Virus record (IMG/VR): IMGVR_UViG_3300033146_000658
Span: 1-64,000 of that record
From: a virus
Direction: 5' to 3' (one strand)
DNA: 64,000 nucleotides
The notes under the pieces were generated by a model. That model did no database searches, was not told the DNA's origin, and saw nothing but the letters and a program-made list of their open reading frames with translations. Positions 31,209 to 42,400 of this stretch are shown here, in pieces; position 1 is the first letter of the stretch; each line of letters starts with the position of its first letter. The position numbers and the translations under genes are program-made.

Positions 31209-31523
31209 ATGGAAAATAAAATATATCCAGTAAATGTATTACATAGGTTCTTGGATAAATATAAGGCAAGATATGTTTTTATTAAGAATATAGCTACTGC
31301 TAATTCGTCCTCCGGTGATGAAGCTAATGATATACTTAAATTATACAATGAGGGGCATGTTAATGAAAGAACTATTACGGGATCATTTGGATGGATAGAG
31401 AGGGAGTATGAAGGGGATGTAACGTTATGGATGAGAATAGATCAAGAATGGCGTGATGCTATTGAAAATGGTAGTATTAGGGAATATATACCAAATAATA
31501 TTGGTATATTGAAGTTATTATAA
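31209..31523 (+). CDS. Unknown protein with C-terminal GILKLL tag
   Basis: A 104-residue protein with helical first half, aromatic strands (G-W-I-E-R-E-Y-E-G-D-V-T-L-W) and tail NIGILKLL (97-104). It is the last gene of the plus-strand block, one base after the polymerase stop and just before the shared terminator. Its body has no SH3-like opening. Function unknown. Confidence 0.65.
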   Translation: MENKIYPVNVLHRFLDKYKARYVFIKNIATANSSSGDEANDILKLYNEGHVNERTITGSFGWIEREYEGDVTLWMRIDQEWRDAIENGSIREYIPNNIGILKLL

Positions 31524-31525
31524 AT

Positions 31526-31568
31526 AAAAAAGGTGCGTCCGGACAAAATGTCTAGTCGCACCTTTTTT
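31526..31568. terminator. Bidirectional terminator between convergent blocks
   Basis: A stem GGTGCG/CGCACC (31532-31537/31557-31562) flanked by AAAAAA (31526-31531) and TTTTTT (31563-31568) extends to a 12-bp symmetrical hairpin, with an inner GGACA/TGTCT helix. The A and T runs make it work on both strands, ending the polymerase transcript on one side and the giant zincin gene on the other. Confidence 0.9.
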
Positions 31569-31569
31569 A

Positions 31570-34500
31570 TTATTTATTAAAAATGTCAACTTTTGATGGT
31601 AGAGCTTTCATATCTCCATACATCGCAAATTGTTTGAATGGTGTGAGTCCTATGAACTCTTTCATCATTTTAGAATCTCCTTTCCTCCATCCTGATTGAT
31701 ATGTTTCATACCATCCGTCATCCTCCGTAGGGCCATGCAATGATCTTGCTATTAACTTACCTCCATTTTCTATCATTGTGGTAGATGTTAATGGCGATCT
31801 TAATATATTCATTGCCTCATTAGGGTCTCTGTAAAACAGCATTTCCGAATGTAATCTATTTATCATATATGTAATGGATGCTAAGAATTTATCATCCTCG
31901 TCATCATCATGCAGTCCAAGAAACAGCACTCCTAAAAGGCCCGTCATAACCATCATTGTAGACTCTGCTATAGTTTGATGGATATTCTTTCGCTGACCAT
32001 CAGTTAATTTAGACCAGTTCTCGCCAACCATTAACGATTTATTCTTCTTGATTGATCTCGCTAATCCTGTAATGAATCTAGCGGTAGAGGAATATATACC
32101 TTCGTTAAATTCCGTCTTAGCTTCATTATATCCCTTTTTATGAATATCTAATTTATCATAATCAGTAAAAGCATAAGTCATTCCCTTTAGTCTTTTATGG
32201 ACTGTTCTAGGTATCCATTTACGCATATTAAATGATAATCTGCCAAAAGCTGTCTTCTGTGCATGGGATACCATTTTATCATCATATTGACCACTAGCGT
32301 CAGCCATAACATCCCTTATATATAATCCGGTTCTGCCCCTATCATATGCTTTGTAAGGATTCTGGCTAGTTGTATAAAATTTTATAGAATAATCTATTTT
32401 GCCATCCTTAACTGTTATAGCGTCGTTTAATGATGCTGCCTTAGATACTTCTTTTACAACTTTCCCATTTTTACCTAGATAATTTCCTTTATTATCCATT
32501 AATTTAATGGAGTTCAACATACCATACATTAGTGTAGCTTCAATGTAGAATTCACCCATAGAGTGCATAAAGAACATGTGATCCTTATTAACTATCTTCT
32601 GAAATAAGTCTTTCCTGAATGTAGGGTTTGATATCATAGCAAATTCCCCTTGAATATTGAATTGTTTCAAAAGTATGCTAGTTCTTGATTTTGATATATT
32701 TGATCCAACATCATTCATCCAATTTCTAGAGTCTCCCCAGAAATCTTTTTCAGCAGCGTTAAGCGCTCCCTTTTCCATATGTCTACCAAATGAACCTTCT
32801 AGCATGTTATTAAATTTACCTTGCATTAAGTTCACTGATGCACCCATCCAGTTGCCTAGCAAGAATGTCTTTGATACATATCCGTTTATCATTTTAGACA
32901 TCCTGTTAGGTCCGAATGCACCAGCGTCAACAGTTGTGCTACGTCGCCCATAAAGCCTTGTTTCAATTACAGACTTTAATAACTTGTATTCATTAGAATC
33001 TCCACTAGACTTTCTAACAACCTCATTGGTTAAAGAATCTTTATCAAATTGCTTCTTTTTATCCATTCCTATAGTGTCTAATGGCCTAGATTCTTTGACT
33101 ATATCTAAAAGCATCTCTAGCTCGTTCTGCATTCCTGAACGCATACCATATTCTATAGCTTTTTCATGATTCTTCTGTAATGATGTGGTTAGGTCAAATG
33201 ATAATTCATCTATTGGTAATTCGTGTCTATAATACATTGGGATTCTCTTATTAAGCTCCCCTTTAAGATTAAGCTTAACCATTCTAAGCTCATCCTCATT
33301 AGACATATCCTCAGCCTCTTTCTTTAATGATTCATTTTCGGAAGACTCTAATTCAAGAATATCACCAGACCCTATTTTCTTAAAGTCCCATAAATCAGAA
33401 ATCTTATCCTTCGCGTATCCTGTTAAATTTAATTCGTTCCTATATTCTCCACCTTCTTTTCTTACCTGAGGTATTGAATAGTAGTCTATTTTACCAAGCT
33501 TTTTATAAGTTCTACTTAATTTATTTTCAACATGCGAATCACTTCTTTTGATCTGCGGATAGATGACATTTTCTAAGAAATCTTTATGTTTTGCGTATCC
33601 TTTATTCTCCCATTTTTTAATAGGTTTACCATTTACTATATTTTTCTTAATAAATACATTTAATTCTTTTCTAGCTTTCTTGAAATCGTCATCATTTTTA
33701 CTTTCATCAGCATGTATCTCCTGCATTATGTTTTGCAATCTACGATATTCATGTAACAAACTCCCTTTATACTCACTAATAAATAATCCAGTAGGATTGC
33801 CATCTTTGTCAAGGTCAATTATCTCACCATGCAACTGCTTGTAAGAGATTCCTTTTCTCTTTATATAATCAGCAACCTTCTTATCAAATGCTAATCCTTC
33901 AGTAATCATAACCTCTCTTGCAGCGTCCTCTCTATCAGATAAAAACGCATTAACAGTCTGAACTAATACAGATCTCGTCATTGACGCGTCAGACACTAAG
34001 GCGTCCATCCATGTTATGTCATAACTACCGTTTTTAATGTAGTCCATCCACATCTTTTTGTCTTTCTCAAATACAGCATCTTTTGATTTAGATAAATTCT
34101 CAAATACATAGTTATCTCTAGCCAAAGTCCATACTGAAGAATTTACTAGCTTCCCATCTAACTTAAACATATTTCTAGCTAACTCGTTGACGGGAGGATT
34201 TTCATCTTCAAATTTTCGCTCTAAACGCTCCTTCATATCTATGGCTCCAGAATTACCTAACGTAGCTAATATAAACCCCCATTTAGATGTAGCGTCATCC
34301 TTTAATGACGTATACCTAGATGCTGCCTTATTTTTAATTTTTGCAGCAGATGCTGACATTTTGAAAATAACATCATAATCCTTATCGGCTTTATCCATCC
34401 CGGTAAGCATTTCATTAAGGACATTATTGACGTCACTTAATATGCTAAGCTTCTCGTAACGGACTTGTAGCTCACGTATCTCATTAGCGGAGGTCCCTAG

Positions 34501-36747
34501 GGAATTCTCATGTATATTATCGTATTTAAGCTGTAGTTCAGATAACTCTATTTCCGAAATCCTTATAAATTCATTAAGTCCTTCAAGGTCATCTAACTTA
34601 CCAAGTCTCTCTATCGTGGATATAACGTTATCCTTGTAAGGCCTATTTATAAGCCCATTGTTTGAATTTAACAAACCATTGAGCATATTCTTTATTTTCT
34701 TAGATACTGACTCTACAGTTTCTTTTAATTCATTTGATTCAGATACAGATAAGCTGATATTCCCAGTTTGCTGACCTAGTTCGCTATATATAGGAGTCCA
34801 TAAAGATTTATTCCTACTAATCTTATCAACATTATCTATTGTTGGCTCTATGGATGATAATAATCCTTTACTTTCTGAATTTTCAAAATCTATATCAATT
34901 GGCAATGTTAATATAGTTGCATCACCATTAAATTCCAGTCCGGGATACAACTTCTCAATAAGATTAGCATACGCCGCAAGCTGTTTGGCATATTTCCTTT
35001 TCCTATGTATATCAGTTACTGGATTCTTTTCATTTCTTGTCTTGAAATCATAAACAGCAAATTCGCCAGTTGATTGTTTTACAAATATTAAATCAACACT
35101 TCCCGCGATCTTTTTTGATTTATCAAATAATCTAGCCTCAGATACTGGTTTATATCCCTTTTCCGCATACTCATCAACTAAGTCATGGACAAAATCATAT
35201 ATAGGTTGTAACTTTTTATCTTCAGCTACCCATTTATTGGCGTCTATCGCAGTTTCTAATAAATCATGAACGTAAGTTCCGTAATCTGCCTGAATATCAT
35301 ATCCCATAGCCGTGCTTATAGCTAATTTCCCAACATCCTCTAATAATTCTTTATTATCAAATAATTCATTAATTGAGTATACACTTTTGTCAGACATGGC
35401 GTTTTTAACAGCCAATGGTAGATTATTCATATTGTCCTTATAAAACTCTACTCCAGGGATTACATATTCACCATTAGAGTCTATTGGCATTTCAGCAAAC
35501 TCATCGCTACTTATCATTTCAGTAACAGATCTTGATGCAATTACATCACCAAGTTTATATTTGTGACTTTTTTTATCAAATTCAACATGAGATCCGCTAT
35601 TTTTCACCTTAGTTCCTTTCAAGCTTTTGAAATGGTCACTTGGAGGTGACTTGTCGTATTGAATGTATGTTGGAATGAATGATGATTCATTAGTTAATGA
35701 CTTTCTGTTAATTCCTTCCTCAGCAAGCTGTTTAGCTATGTTATTTGATGTTTTAAATAATTTTGATATCTGAGCATATAACCATTTTTTAAACCTGTTA
35801 AAAGAGTCTATTTGTGGCTTATTATTAAATAGAGCAGTAGCTTCTTTACCGACAGATTCTGCAACTATCTCCAATTTAGCTTGCTCTTCTTCCATTTCTG
35901 GATTATTTTCCAATATCTCTTTAAACCTATCCGTCTTAGATAAGTCATTTGCTAGTTTAGCTACTCTAGGATTATTTAATCCACCTATAGAATTAATGTA
36001 TATATGACCAATAGCTTCGTGAAAAACAGTATCCTCACGCACCTTTTTTTTACTTAGGGTGACATATGGATTGTTATTACCATCATAATTAACACTACCA
36101 TGGAAATCCTCATCTTCTGTTAAGTTTACTTTTATACCTAACTTATCTTGAATATATTTAATTTGTTCACGAATCTGCTCATCCTCAATAGCTTTAAGTT
36201 CATCTTCCGCTAATTCCATAGGAGTATAACCATAATTATCCTCCTTCACTGTTTTGTTGAAATTATGTTTATGGATCGATGCAGCTACGGATCGCCTATG
36301 TCCAGTAGATGAATTAACTGATGCTACTGATGCAGCTTCAGATATACTAACTTTAGGATCAAGTAACTCAGACTCCTTCTCTTCTGCCAGTCTATTATTA
36401 ATACTTTTTAATAATGGTAATGATTTAGAATTTAAACTCATCATGCTATAAATTACAGCATCTGATGTTTTGTCATAATTATCATTTACAGAATTAACAG
36501 TATATGTATTATCTTTATTTTGGGTCACATCAATATTTAATGATGTATCAAAATTAGAATTAAAGTCATAGATCTTACTCATACTCTTGGTAAAGTCTAA
36601 TTCATTTAATACATCGCCAGCTTTAACTCCAGTTATGCTAGATACAGTGAATGCATCTGTTTTAGAACTTATATCTAAAGCTTTAGCAAACCCAACTTTA
36701 TCTGCTATATATTCAGCAGGAGTCCCTTTAATTTTACATTTTCCCAT
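31570..36747 (-). CDS. Giant virion protein with zincin and PD-(D/E)XK domains
   Basis: A 1725-residue protein. A zinc metallopeptidase motif F-H-E-A-I-G-H stands at 242-248, with E-I-V-A-E downstream as the likely third-ligand region. A RecB-like nuclease core follows: Y-G-T-Y-V-H near 495, I-A-G-S-V-D-L-I near 546, V-Y-D-F-K-T near 564 and Y-A-K-Q-L-A-A-Y near 585. About 1000 residues of helical sequence complete the chain, with a hydrophobic segment near the end (T-G-L-L-G-V-L-F-L-G). It is the last gene of the virion block. Protease plus nuclease in one injected protein suggests processing of virion proteins or degradation of host DNA after entry (inference). Confidence 0.7.
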   Translation of the reverse strand: MGKCKIKGTPAEYIADKVGFAKALDISSKTDAFTVSSITGVKAGDVLNELDFTKSMSKIYDFNSNFDTSLNIDVTQNKDNTYTVNSVNDNYDKTSDAVIYSMMSLNSKSLPLLKSINNRLAEEKESELLDPKVSISEAASVASVNSSTGHRRSVAASIHKHNFNKTVKEDNYGYTPMELAEDELKAIEDEQIREQIKYIQDKLGIKVNLTEDEDFHGSVNYDGNNNPYVTLSKKKVREDTVFHEAIGHIYINSIGGLNNPRVAKLANDLSKTDRFKEILENNPEMEEEQAKLEIVAESVGKEATALFNNKPQIDSFNRFKKWLYAQISKLFKTSNNIAKQLAEEGINRKSLTNESSFIPTYIQYDKSPPSDHFKSLKGTKVKNSGSHVEFDKKSHKYKLGDVIASRSVTEMISSDEFAEMPIDSNGEYVIPGVEFYKDNMNNLPLAVKNAMSDKSVYSINELFDNKELLEDVGKLAISTAMGYDIQADYGTYVHDLLETAIDANKWVAEDKKLQPIYDFVHDLVDEYAEKGYKPVSEARLFDKSKKIAGSVDLIFVKQSTGEFAVYDFKTRNEKNPVTDIHRKRKYAKQLAAYANLIEKLYPGLEFNGDATILTLPIDIDFENSESKGLLSSIEPTIDNVDKISRNKSLWTPIYSELGQQTGNISLSVSESNELKETVESVSKKIKNMLNGLLNSNNGLINRPYKDNVISTIERLGKLDDLEGLNEFIRISEIELSELQLKYDNIHENSLGTSANEIRELQVRYEKLSILSDVNNVLNEMLTGMDKADKDYDVIFKMSASAAKIKNKAASRYTSLKDDATSKWGFILATLGNSGAIDMKERLERKFEDENPPVNELARNMFKLDGKLVNSSVWTLARDNYVFENLSKSKDAVFEKDKKMWMDYIKNGSYDITWMDALVSDASMTRSVLVQTVNAFLSDREDAAREVMITEGLAFDKKVADYIKRKGISYKQLHGEIIDLDKDGNPTGLFISEYKGSLLHEYRRLQNIMQEIHADESKNDDDFKKARKELNVFIKKNIVNGKPIKKWENKGYAKHKDFLENVIYPQIKRSDSHVENKLSRTYKKLGKIDYYSIPQVRKEGGEYRNELNLTGYAKDKISDLWDFKKIGSGDILELESSENESLKKEAEDMSNEDELRMVKLNLKGELNKRIPMYYRHELPIDELSFDLTTSLQKNHEKAIEYGMRSGMQNELEMLLDIVKESRPLDTIGMDKKKQFDKDSLTNEVVRKSSGDSNEYKLLKSVIETRLYGRRSTTVDAGAFGPNRMSKMINGYVSKTFLLGNWMGASVNLMQGKFNNMLEGSFGRHMEKGALNAAEKDFWGDSRNWMNDVGSNISKSRTSILLKQFNIQGEFAMISNPTFRKDLFQKIVNKDHMFFMHSMGEFYIEATLMYGMLNSIKLMDNKGNYLGKNGKVVKEVSKAASLNDAITVKDGKIDYSIKFYTTSQNPYKAYDRGRTGLYIRDVMADASGQYDDKMVSHAQKTAFGRLSFNMRKWIPRTVHKRLKGMTYAFTDYDKLDIHKKGYNEAKTEFNEGIYSSTARFITGLARSIKKNKSLMVGENWSKLTDGQRKNIHQTIAESTMMVMTGLLGVLFLGLHDDDEDDKFLASITYMINRLHSEMLFYRDPNEAMNILRSPLTSTTMIENGGKLIARSLHGPTEDDGWYETYQSGWRKGDSKMMKEFIGLTPFKQFAMYGDMKALPSKVDIFNK

Positions 36748-36748
36748 A

Positions 36749-39364
36749 TTAACATTCTATTTTAGATACTGATTCATCTATTTCGCCGGTCTGATCCCTG
36801 ACCACATTTTTTCCGTAAGCGAATGACGCAACAAAATAATTATACTGTTCCTTGGTGTATCCCTCCTTGCCATTAAATTTCATTTTATTACTATCTATTC
36901 TCGTCATTGGCATATAGTTATTAGGACTTATATTGTATTCAAATATATTCCTTCCTTTCCCAGAGGTATACCCAATATTATCAACAAGAGCATATATTCC
37001 TTGCTTATATTCGCTACCATTAATATCTTCACCAACAGTAACCATTTTCATTTTCTTATAAATATCAAACATGCCCCTTTTCTTATTCCATATTTTGATA
37101 AAATTAGAATCCCTAGTAGCCTTACTAGAGAATAGCATTACATGTTTATTTTTATTCATTTTACTTAGCACTTTAAACATATCAGATATATCTTTATCTG
37201 AAGCTGTTTTTTTACCAATCATACTTTTTGAAATCATCAACTTTGTTTCGTCAGATAATTTATCATCTATCGGAAGATATCCATATTTTTTACCAGTGGC
37301 ATATCCCCATGAAACTTTATCTATAAACTTATTTGGAGAATTCATTATTATAGTATCAACCAGGAGACTCCTATTAATCCTGTCACTATAAAGTATATTG
37401 TTTATCCTATTGGTCTGTAGTGATGTCATTCGTAGTATATCCGCTGATTGAACATCGTTATAACCACCTCTTACTGAATTACCTCCAGACATAACAAATA
37501 ACGACTGTGTTAAATCTAAAGCAAATTGCCGAGTATCTTCATTTGCATACAACTCATCAAATTCAGCAGTCATTCTATTCTTCTCTGCTATATCTAATCC
37601 TGATGCGGTAGAATATACATATCCAAAATTCTTATCCGATACATCAACTCTTAATGACTGTATAAAACTATTATCCTCATACTCTTCACTACTCTGTAAT
37701 CCTATTAACTTTTTCCCTAAATATCTATCATTTGTTTTTTCAAACAAATCCATATAATTCTTATTTCTGTAAATATCTATAGTATTAGCATACATTAATG
37801 AGAATAAATTTCTCTCAGCAACCTCAGCCTTCTTAACATCAGTCTCCTCAAAATATTCATCACTACGACGCTTCCCTATAATATCATACATTAAGTCCTG
37901 GAATTGACCATCAAATGCTGGCGTAGTTCCGCTCATTAGTGATGGAGCTATATATAAGCTATTTTTTATAGCTGTAGCCAATGGAGTATTTCCGTATTTA
38001 GATGAACTCATTCTATTAGCAGTCTTTTTCGACTCGTAAGATTCTGCAACATTAAGCTTATGCATTTTCTGCATGTATGTGGCAGGGCCGGTGCCTATAC
38101 CCTCCGTAAGAACACTATTTACATCCATTATTTTCTTAAGTCCCTTTGATCTATTTTTAAAGACCATATATGAAGCTATAAAAACTAATGCAGAATATGA
38201 CTCCTCATTAAATAATTCCTCTACAGTAGCAGATTCTTTACCAGATGATTTAGATATTTCTTCAATATTTTCAGATATATTTATTGGAACAAATTCATCA
38301 TTCTTTGATAGCTTTCTGGCTTCTTCAATAACACCAGCCCCATATCTTTTTTCAAACTTCGACTCCAGCTCTTTAATCCTATCTTCATTATACAGGTCAG
38401 CACTTATGCTTTCTTCGTCTAATTTAGCAATAGCATTAATTACAGGATGCATCATATATGCTATAACAACCTCTTTTTGCATACCTTCTCTTAATAAGGA
38501 CACTGCAGTTCTGAATGTAGATGCATTTAAGTTAGCTTTAGATATATAGTCATCCTTAGCGATATCTACGTAAGCGGTAAGTAATGCAGACATAGTTATG
38601 CTTAACTTAGTCCCCTTCCCTCTGGAATCAGCCATCTCTTGTAGCGTCTTCTTTACGAATTTAATACCAAGTAACTCATTATTAGCATCGTTACTATCCC
38701 TGCGATCTAAAGTCTCTCCGTCTGGGTATTTGTATAATATATTATGTGTTGCAGTTTCTCTCTGAACCCCCCATTCGGAACTACTCTTCATTGAAGCTAA
38801 CATAGCCATAGCTACATCGGCTGTATGATTCGCTGACTGAGCAACTCCAGTCTTGCCCATTGAATAGTTTTCTTTAATCTCGAATTGAGTGCTTCCAGAA
38901 AAGAAATCAAATGGGTTTGAATTATTTTCATTTTCCGAATTATTCGTGTCGTAAAGATCATTTATTATATTAGGAAGAAAGTCTGAATCTAACGGCCCCA
39001 TAACGCTAGAGTAAGACATTTTATCTCTTAATAAAGCGTCATACAAATGCATTATACCGTTATTTATGGCTTGCTCACTTCTTTTGGTATTTATTTTAAT
39101 TGGTCTGAAATCATTATTCGCGCCAATCATTTTACCAGTCTCCGTTATATTAAATAACGATTTCTCTAATGAATCAGCGTAATCACTAGCTAATCCAGTC
39201 TCTAATAAATTATCCAAATACTCATCAGAAAATATAGTTCCGTCGTCATTGAGTGATGATTCATCAGCATATAAAGAGTATACAAATTTCTCATCATTAT
39301 ATATATCCATAAGAACTGTCATTTCAGCTCTTACTTTTGCATTACCTACCTTAGGACATCCCAT
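36749..39364 (-). CDS. Probable C-terminal segment of the virion RNA polymerase
   Basis: An 871-residue protein. Its pattern of an N-terminal M-D-I-Y segment, a K-T-G-V-A-Q-S-A-N-H-T helix (near 170-180), then A-Y-V-D-I-A-K-D-D-Y-I ... N-L-N-A-S-T-F ... L-L-R-E-G-M ... M-H-P-V-I is the layout I associate with the region that follows the DFDID active site in other crAss-like polymerases. In this genome that region is missing from the active-site protein encoded at 42912-48743. A peptidoglycan hydrolase gene lies between them. It ends one base before the zincin protein gene. The RNA polymerase assignment is inference; an unrelated virion protein is the alternative. Confidence 0.5.
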   Translation of the reverse strand: MGCPKVGNAKVRAEMTVLMDIYNDEKFVYSLYADESSLNDDGTIFSDEYLDNLLETGLASDYADSLEKSLFNITETGKMIGANNDFRPIKINTKRSEQAINNGIMHLYDALLRDKMSYSSVMGPLDSDFLPNIINDLYDTNNSENENNSNPFDFFSGSTQFEIKENYSMGKTGVAQSANHTADVAMAMLASMKSSSEWGVQRETATHNILYKYPDGETLDRRDSNDANNELLGIKFVKKTLQEMADSRGKGTKLSITMSALLTAYVDIAKDDYISKANLNASTFRTAVSLLREGMQKEVVIAYMMHPVINAIAKLDEESISADLYNEDRIKELESKFEKRYGAGVIEEARKLSKNDEFVPINISENIEEISKSSGKESATVEELFNEESYSALVFIASYMVFKNRSKGLKKIMDVNSVLTEGIGTGPATYMQKMHKLNVAESYESKKTANRMSSSKYGNTPLATAIKNSLYIAPSLMSGTTPAFDGQFQDLMYDIIGKRRSDEYFEETDVKKAEVAERNLFSLMYANTIDIYRNKNYMDLFEKTNDRYLGKKLIGLQSSEEYEDNSFIQSLRVDVSDKNFGYVYSTASGLDIAEKNRMTAEFDELYANEDTRQFALDLTQSLFVMSGGNSVRGGYNDVQSADILRMTSLQTNRINNILYSDRINRSLLVDTIIMNSPNKFIDKVSWGYATGKKYGYLPIDDKLSDETKLMISKSMIGKKTASDKDISDMFKVLSKMNKNKHVMLFSSKATRDSNFIKIWNKKRGMFDIYKKMKMVTVGEDINGSEYKQGIYALVDNIGYTSGKGRNIFEYNISPNNYMPMTRIDSNKMKFNGKEGYTKEQYNYFVASFAYGKNVVRDQTGEIDESVSKIEC

Positions 39365-39379
39365 GCTTATTTATTTAAA

Positions 39380-39413
39380 TATTAAAAGACTAAGAGAATA
39401 TTCCCTTAGCCTT
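39380..39413 (-). terminator. Terminator on the minus strand
   Basis: On the minus strand an 11-bp stem (AAGGCTAAGGG with CTCTTAGTCTT, two G-U pairs; 39403-39413 and 39386-39396) with a 6-base loop is followed by TTTTAATATTT. It lies between the hydrolase gene and the next gene (69-base gap), so transcription of the last two giant genes may be partly reduced or restarted here. Confidence 0.7.
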
Positions 39414-39433
39414 AACTGTTCTTAATTTATATG

Positions 39434-42400
39434 TTACTTCGTAGGATAACTGTAGATTAAATTATAGCCACTTCCTCTTTTGTTTTTTAAATCTCCGCTT
39501 GAATATTTTCTAAAATCACTATCTGTTAATCCTTTTTTATTCTCAACCATATGATTGTATCTTCCATTATCAATTATAAGGAATGATGCATTAGGGTTGG
39601 ATTCTTTAAATTCCTCAGCTTTCTTTTTAAGGTTATTTTTTGAAAATCCATATAATAACTTTTGTGCTCCAGTTGATTTATCATATAGTATAACTTTCCC
39701 GTTGACTGCATTATCATACATTTTATTAAAATTACCATCAAGAAACGCATCATTTCCAGGTTTTTTTATACCAGCCCCTTTGTATATTTTATTTTTGATA
39801 GACGCAATAGCTCTTGAGTATGATACGGTGTTGCGTGAAGCAGATCCTATACTTTTATTATATTCATCAACTTCTATAGCAATTTGCATTTCAGCACCAG
39901 CTAGTTTAGACTTATACCCTGGCATTGATGTATTTTTATCATATTCTGTATTGTATTTACCACCCCACCTAACAGGAACAATTACTTGATCGTCATTAAA
40001 TTCATTCACTAGCCCTATTTTTAAAGCCCCATCTACTACACTATAAAACTCTTGACCATCATCCATTTTAACAGTTCTTCCTCTACTGCCGTATCTTTCA
40101 GTTTCATATTTTTTGAACTCTAATGCGGTTTTTGCAGATTCGTTACTTTCTATAAATTCACCACCTATTATAAGATTACCATTAGATGCTTCACCAGTTC
40201 TAGCAGCAGACATTGATCCTTTTGTTAAATCTATTTCTAAATTTTTAGTAGAATTTACTCCTGTTGGCCTTATTACATTTTTTCCAGATACGCCCCCAGT
40301 AGCTTTCGCTCTTGACGCGGACACGACTCCGCCACCAATATTCTCATCACTTAATTTACGCGTCCCTTTAATTGTTCTTTTCATGGATGTTGAATACTTT
40401 CTAGTATTTCCGTGCATATCAGTCCATATAAATTCTTCATTATCACCAAGGTCTTTTCTAGCTAAATCCCTAGCACCATCTATAGTGTTGCTTTTACTGG
40501 TATAGCTGTCAACATTTATATTTGATGGATTAATTGAACCCCAATCACCATCTTTCTGGAAATCATCTCTTTTTACAATTGGTTCAGATTTATTTTGATT
40601 ACTATTGGTAATATTAACATTATTATTAGATGATTCAGTAATAGGATCAGGTTCTTGCTCGTAAATTTTATCATCCCATGATATTACACCCATATTATTT
40701 GCTGCCGAATAGCCCTTATACTCATCCCCGTTGGCGGCAGCCTGCTTAACATAAGCATCATTCATACCCTCAATGGTTTTGTATTTCTTTAATGTTGCTG
40801 ATACGTTATCTATATTTTGATTGTAACCCTGAGTGGCCAATTGCCAAACCTCTTGATTTGTTAAATTAATATCAGAATTATCTCTTACGATTTCCGATAT
40901 CATTTTGTAATTTCTAGTAAGCTTTATAGCTGCGGCTTTCATTCCGGTCTTTAATCCAGCCTGCCCTTTAGCTAATAACGTCTCATTGTTTATATTTAAA
41001 TTCTTTCTTGTATTTTCTGATAAATTAGTTTCGTCTTTGAATTGCATAACACCTTTAGAATATTCTTCACCAGACATAGCTTCTATAATATCGCGATAGA
41101 CTGAATTATTGCCTTTCCCTCCCTCTAGCTTAGCTTTACCTAACGATGACTCAGAATGACCTATTAAGGTCATAGCCCTGCTCATGTTTTTGATATTTTC
41201 AATACTCATACCAGAAGCCCCACCTATTTGACTAGCGTAATCAAGGGCTGTCTCATAATATAAATTAGACTCTTTAGATCCTATTGAAGTTGTTCTATTA
41301 ACGCCTTTTAAGTCTTTTATTGATCCATCAGTATACGAATGACTACTTGTTACATTATCAAATTCATTATAAGCTTTTGCTGCTATAATACGCATGCCGC
41401 CATTAGACGATCCTTTAATAGCATCCTGCAATGGAGTCAATATTGTATTCCCATTTATTTCATGATTAACAAATTTCTTTCCATTTATTATTTCAATAAA
41501 TCCAGCATGAGTTCCAATTGTTGAATTGCCTTCCTTGTAAGCTTTTTCATGACTGGCACTTCCTGGGTAATACATATTAACAATTGATAATGCTGGTAGA
41601 TTAGTTAATTTAGCTTGATCTTCTGGCGTTTGTTTTTTAAATGCGGCACTTATTCCATCCTTAATACTTTTTTTATCACCATTAAAATCAGGTCGCTTCC
41701 AATCAAATAAATTATATGAATTTGAATATAGCTCATTACCTGCCTTATTTTTACCTGTGTATTTAAAATAAGTCCATGCATCACCCGTGAAACTAGGTAT
41801 ACCATATTTCTCTGTTAAATTCTTAGTAACATGACCAGCACACTCACCTTTTTTACCAGTGCATTCCTTATTATTGTATTTATATTCTTTAGTAGGATCA
41901 CTTGTTATTTCTATAGATCCATTTTTTGTATATTTGAAATCATCTATATCATCATAATCGTATATGTCAATACCTTGAATAGCTTCTTCTGGATCTTTTA
42001 TATCTGTCTGAATCTGTCCAAATAAACGGCTATTTTTACTTTCTTCAGAATAGAACTCCTCTCTACCTTTTCTATTCATCTCATTATTCTTCTTGTTGCT
42101 AATCAATGATAAATTAGCATTTTTCGCAGATATAGCCTTCTTGGTTCTTTTCCCAATTATTCCGTCAGATTCTTTTTTAATTAAATTCTCATTATAATTA
42201 GCGACGGCATTTCTTGTAATAGGGCCAATATCACCATCTAGATCAGACCCTTTTAGTCCAACTTTTTTTTGAACTTTAATAATTTCTGAACTAGATAAGT
42301 TATCTATATTTTTAATAATAGAGTCTTCATAGAATCCGCCATTAAGTAATTCCATCTGCTTTTGTTTAATATTGTCATTTTTGCCTATAGTATATTTGTC

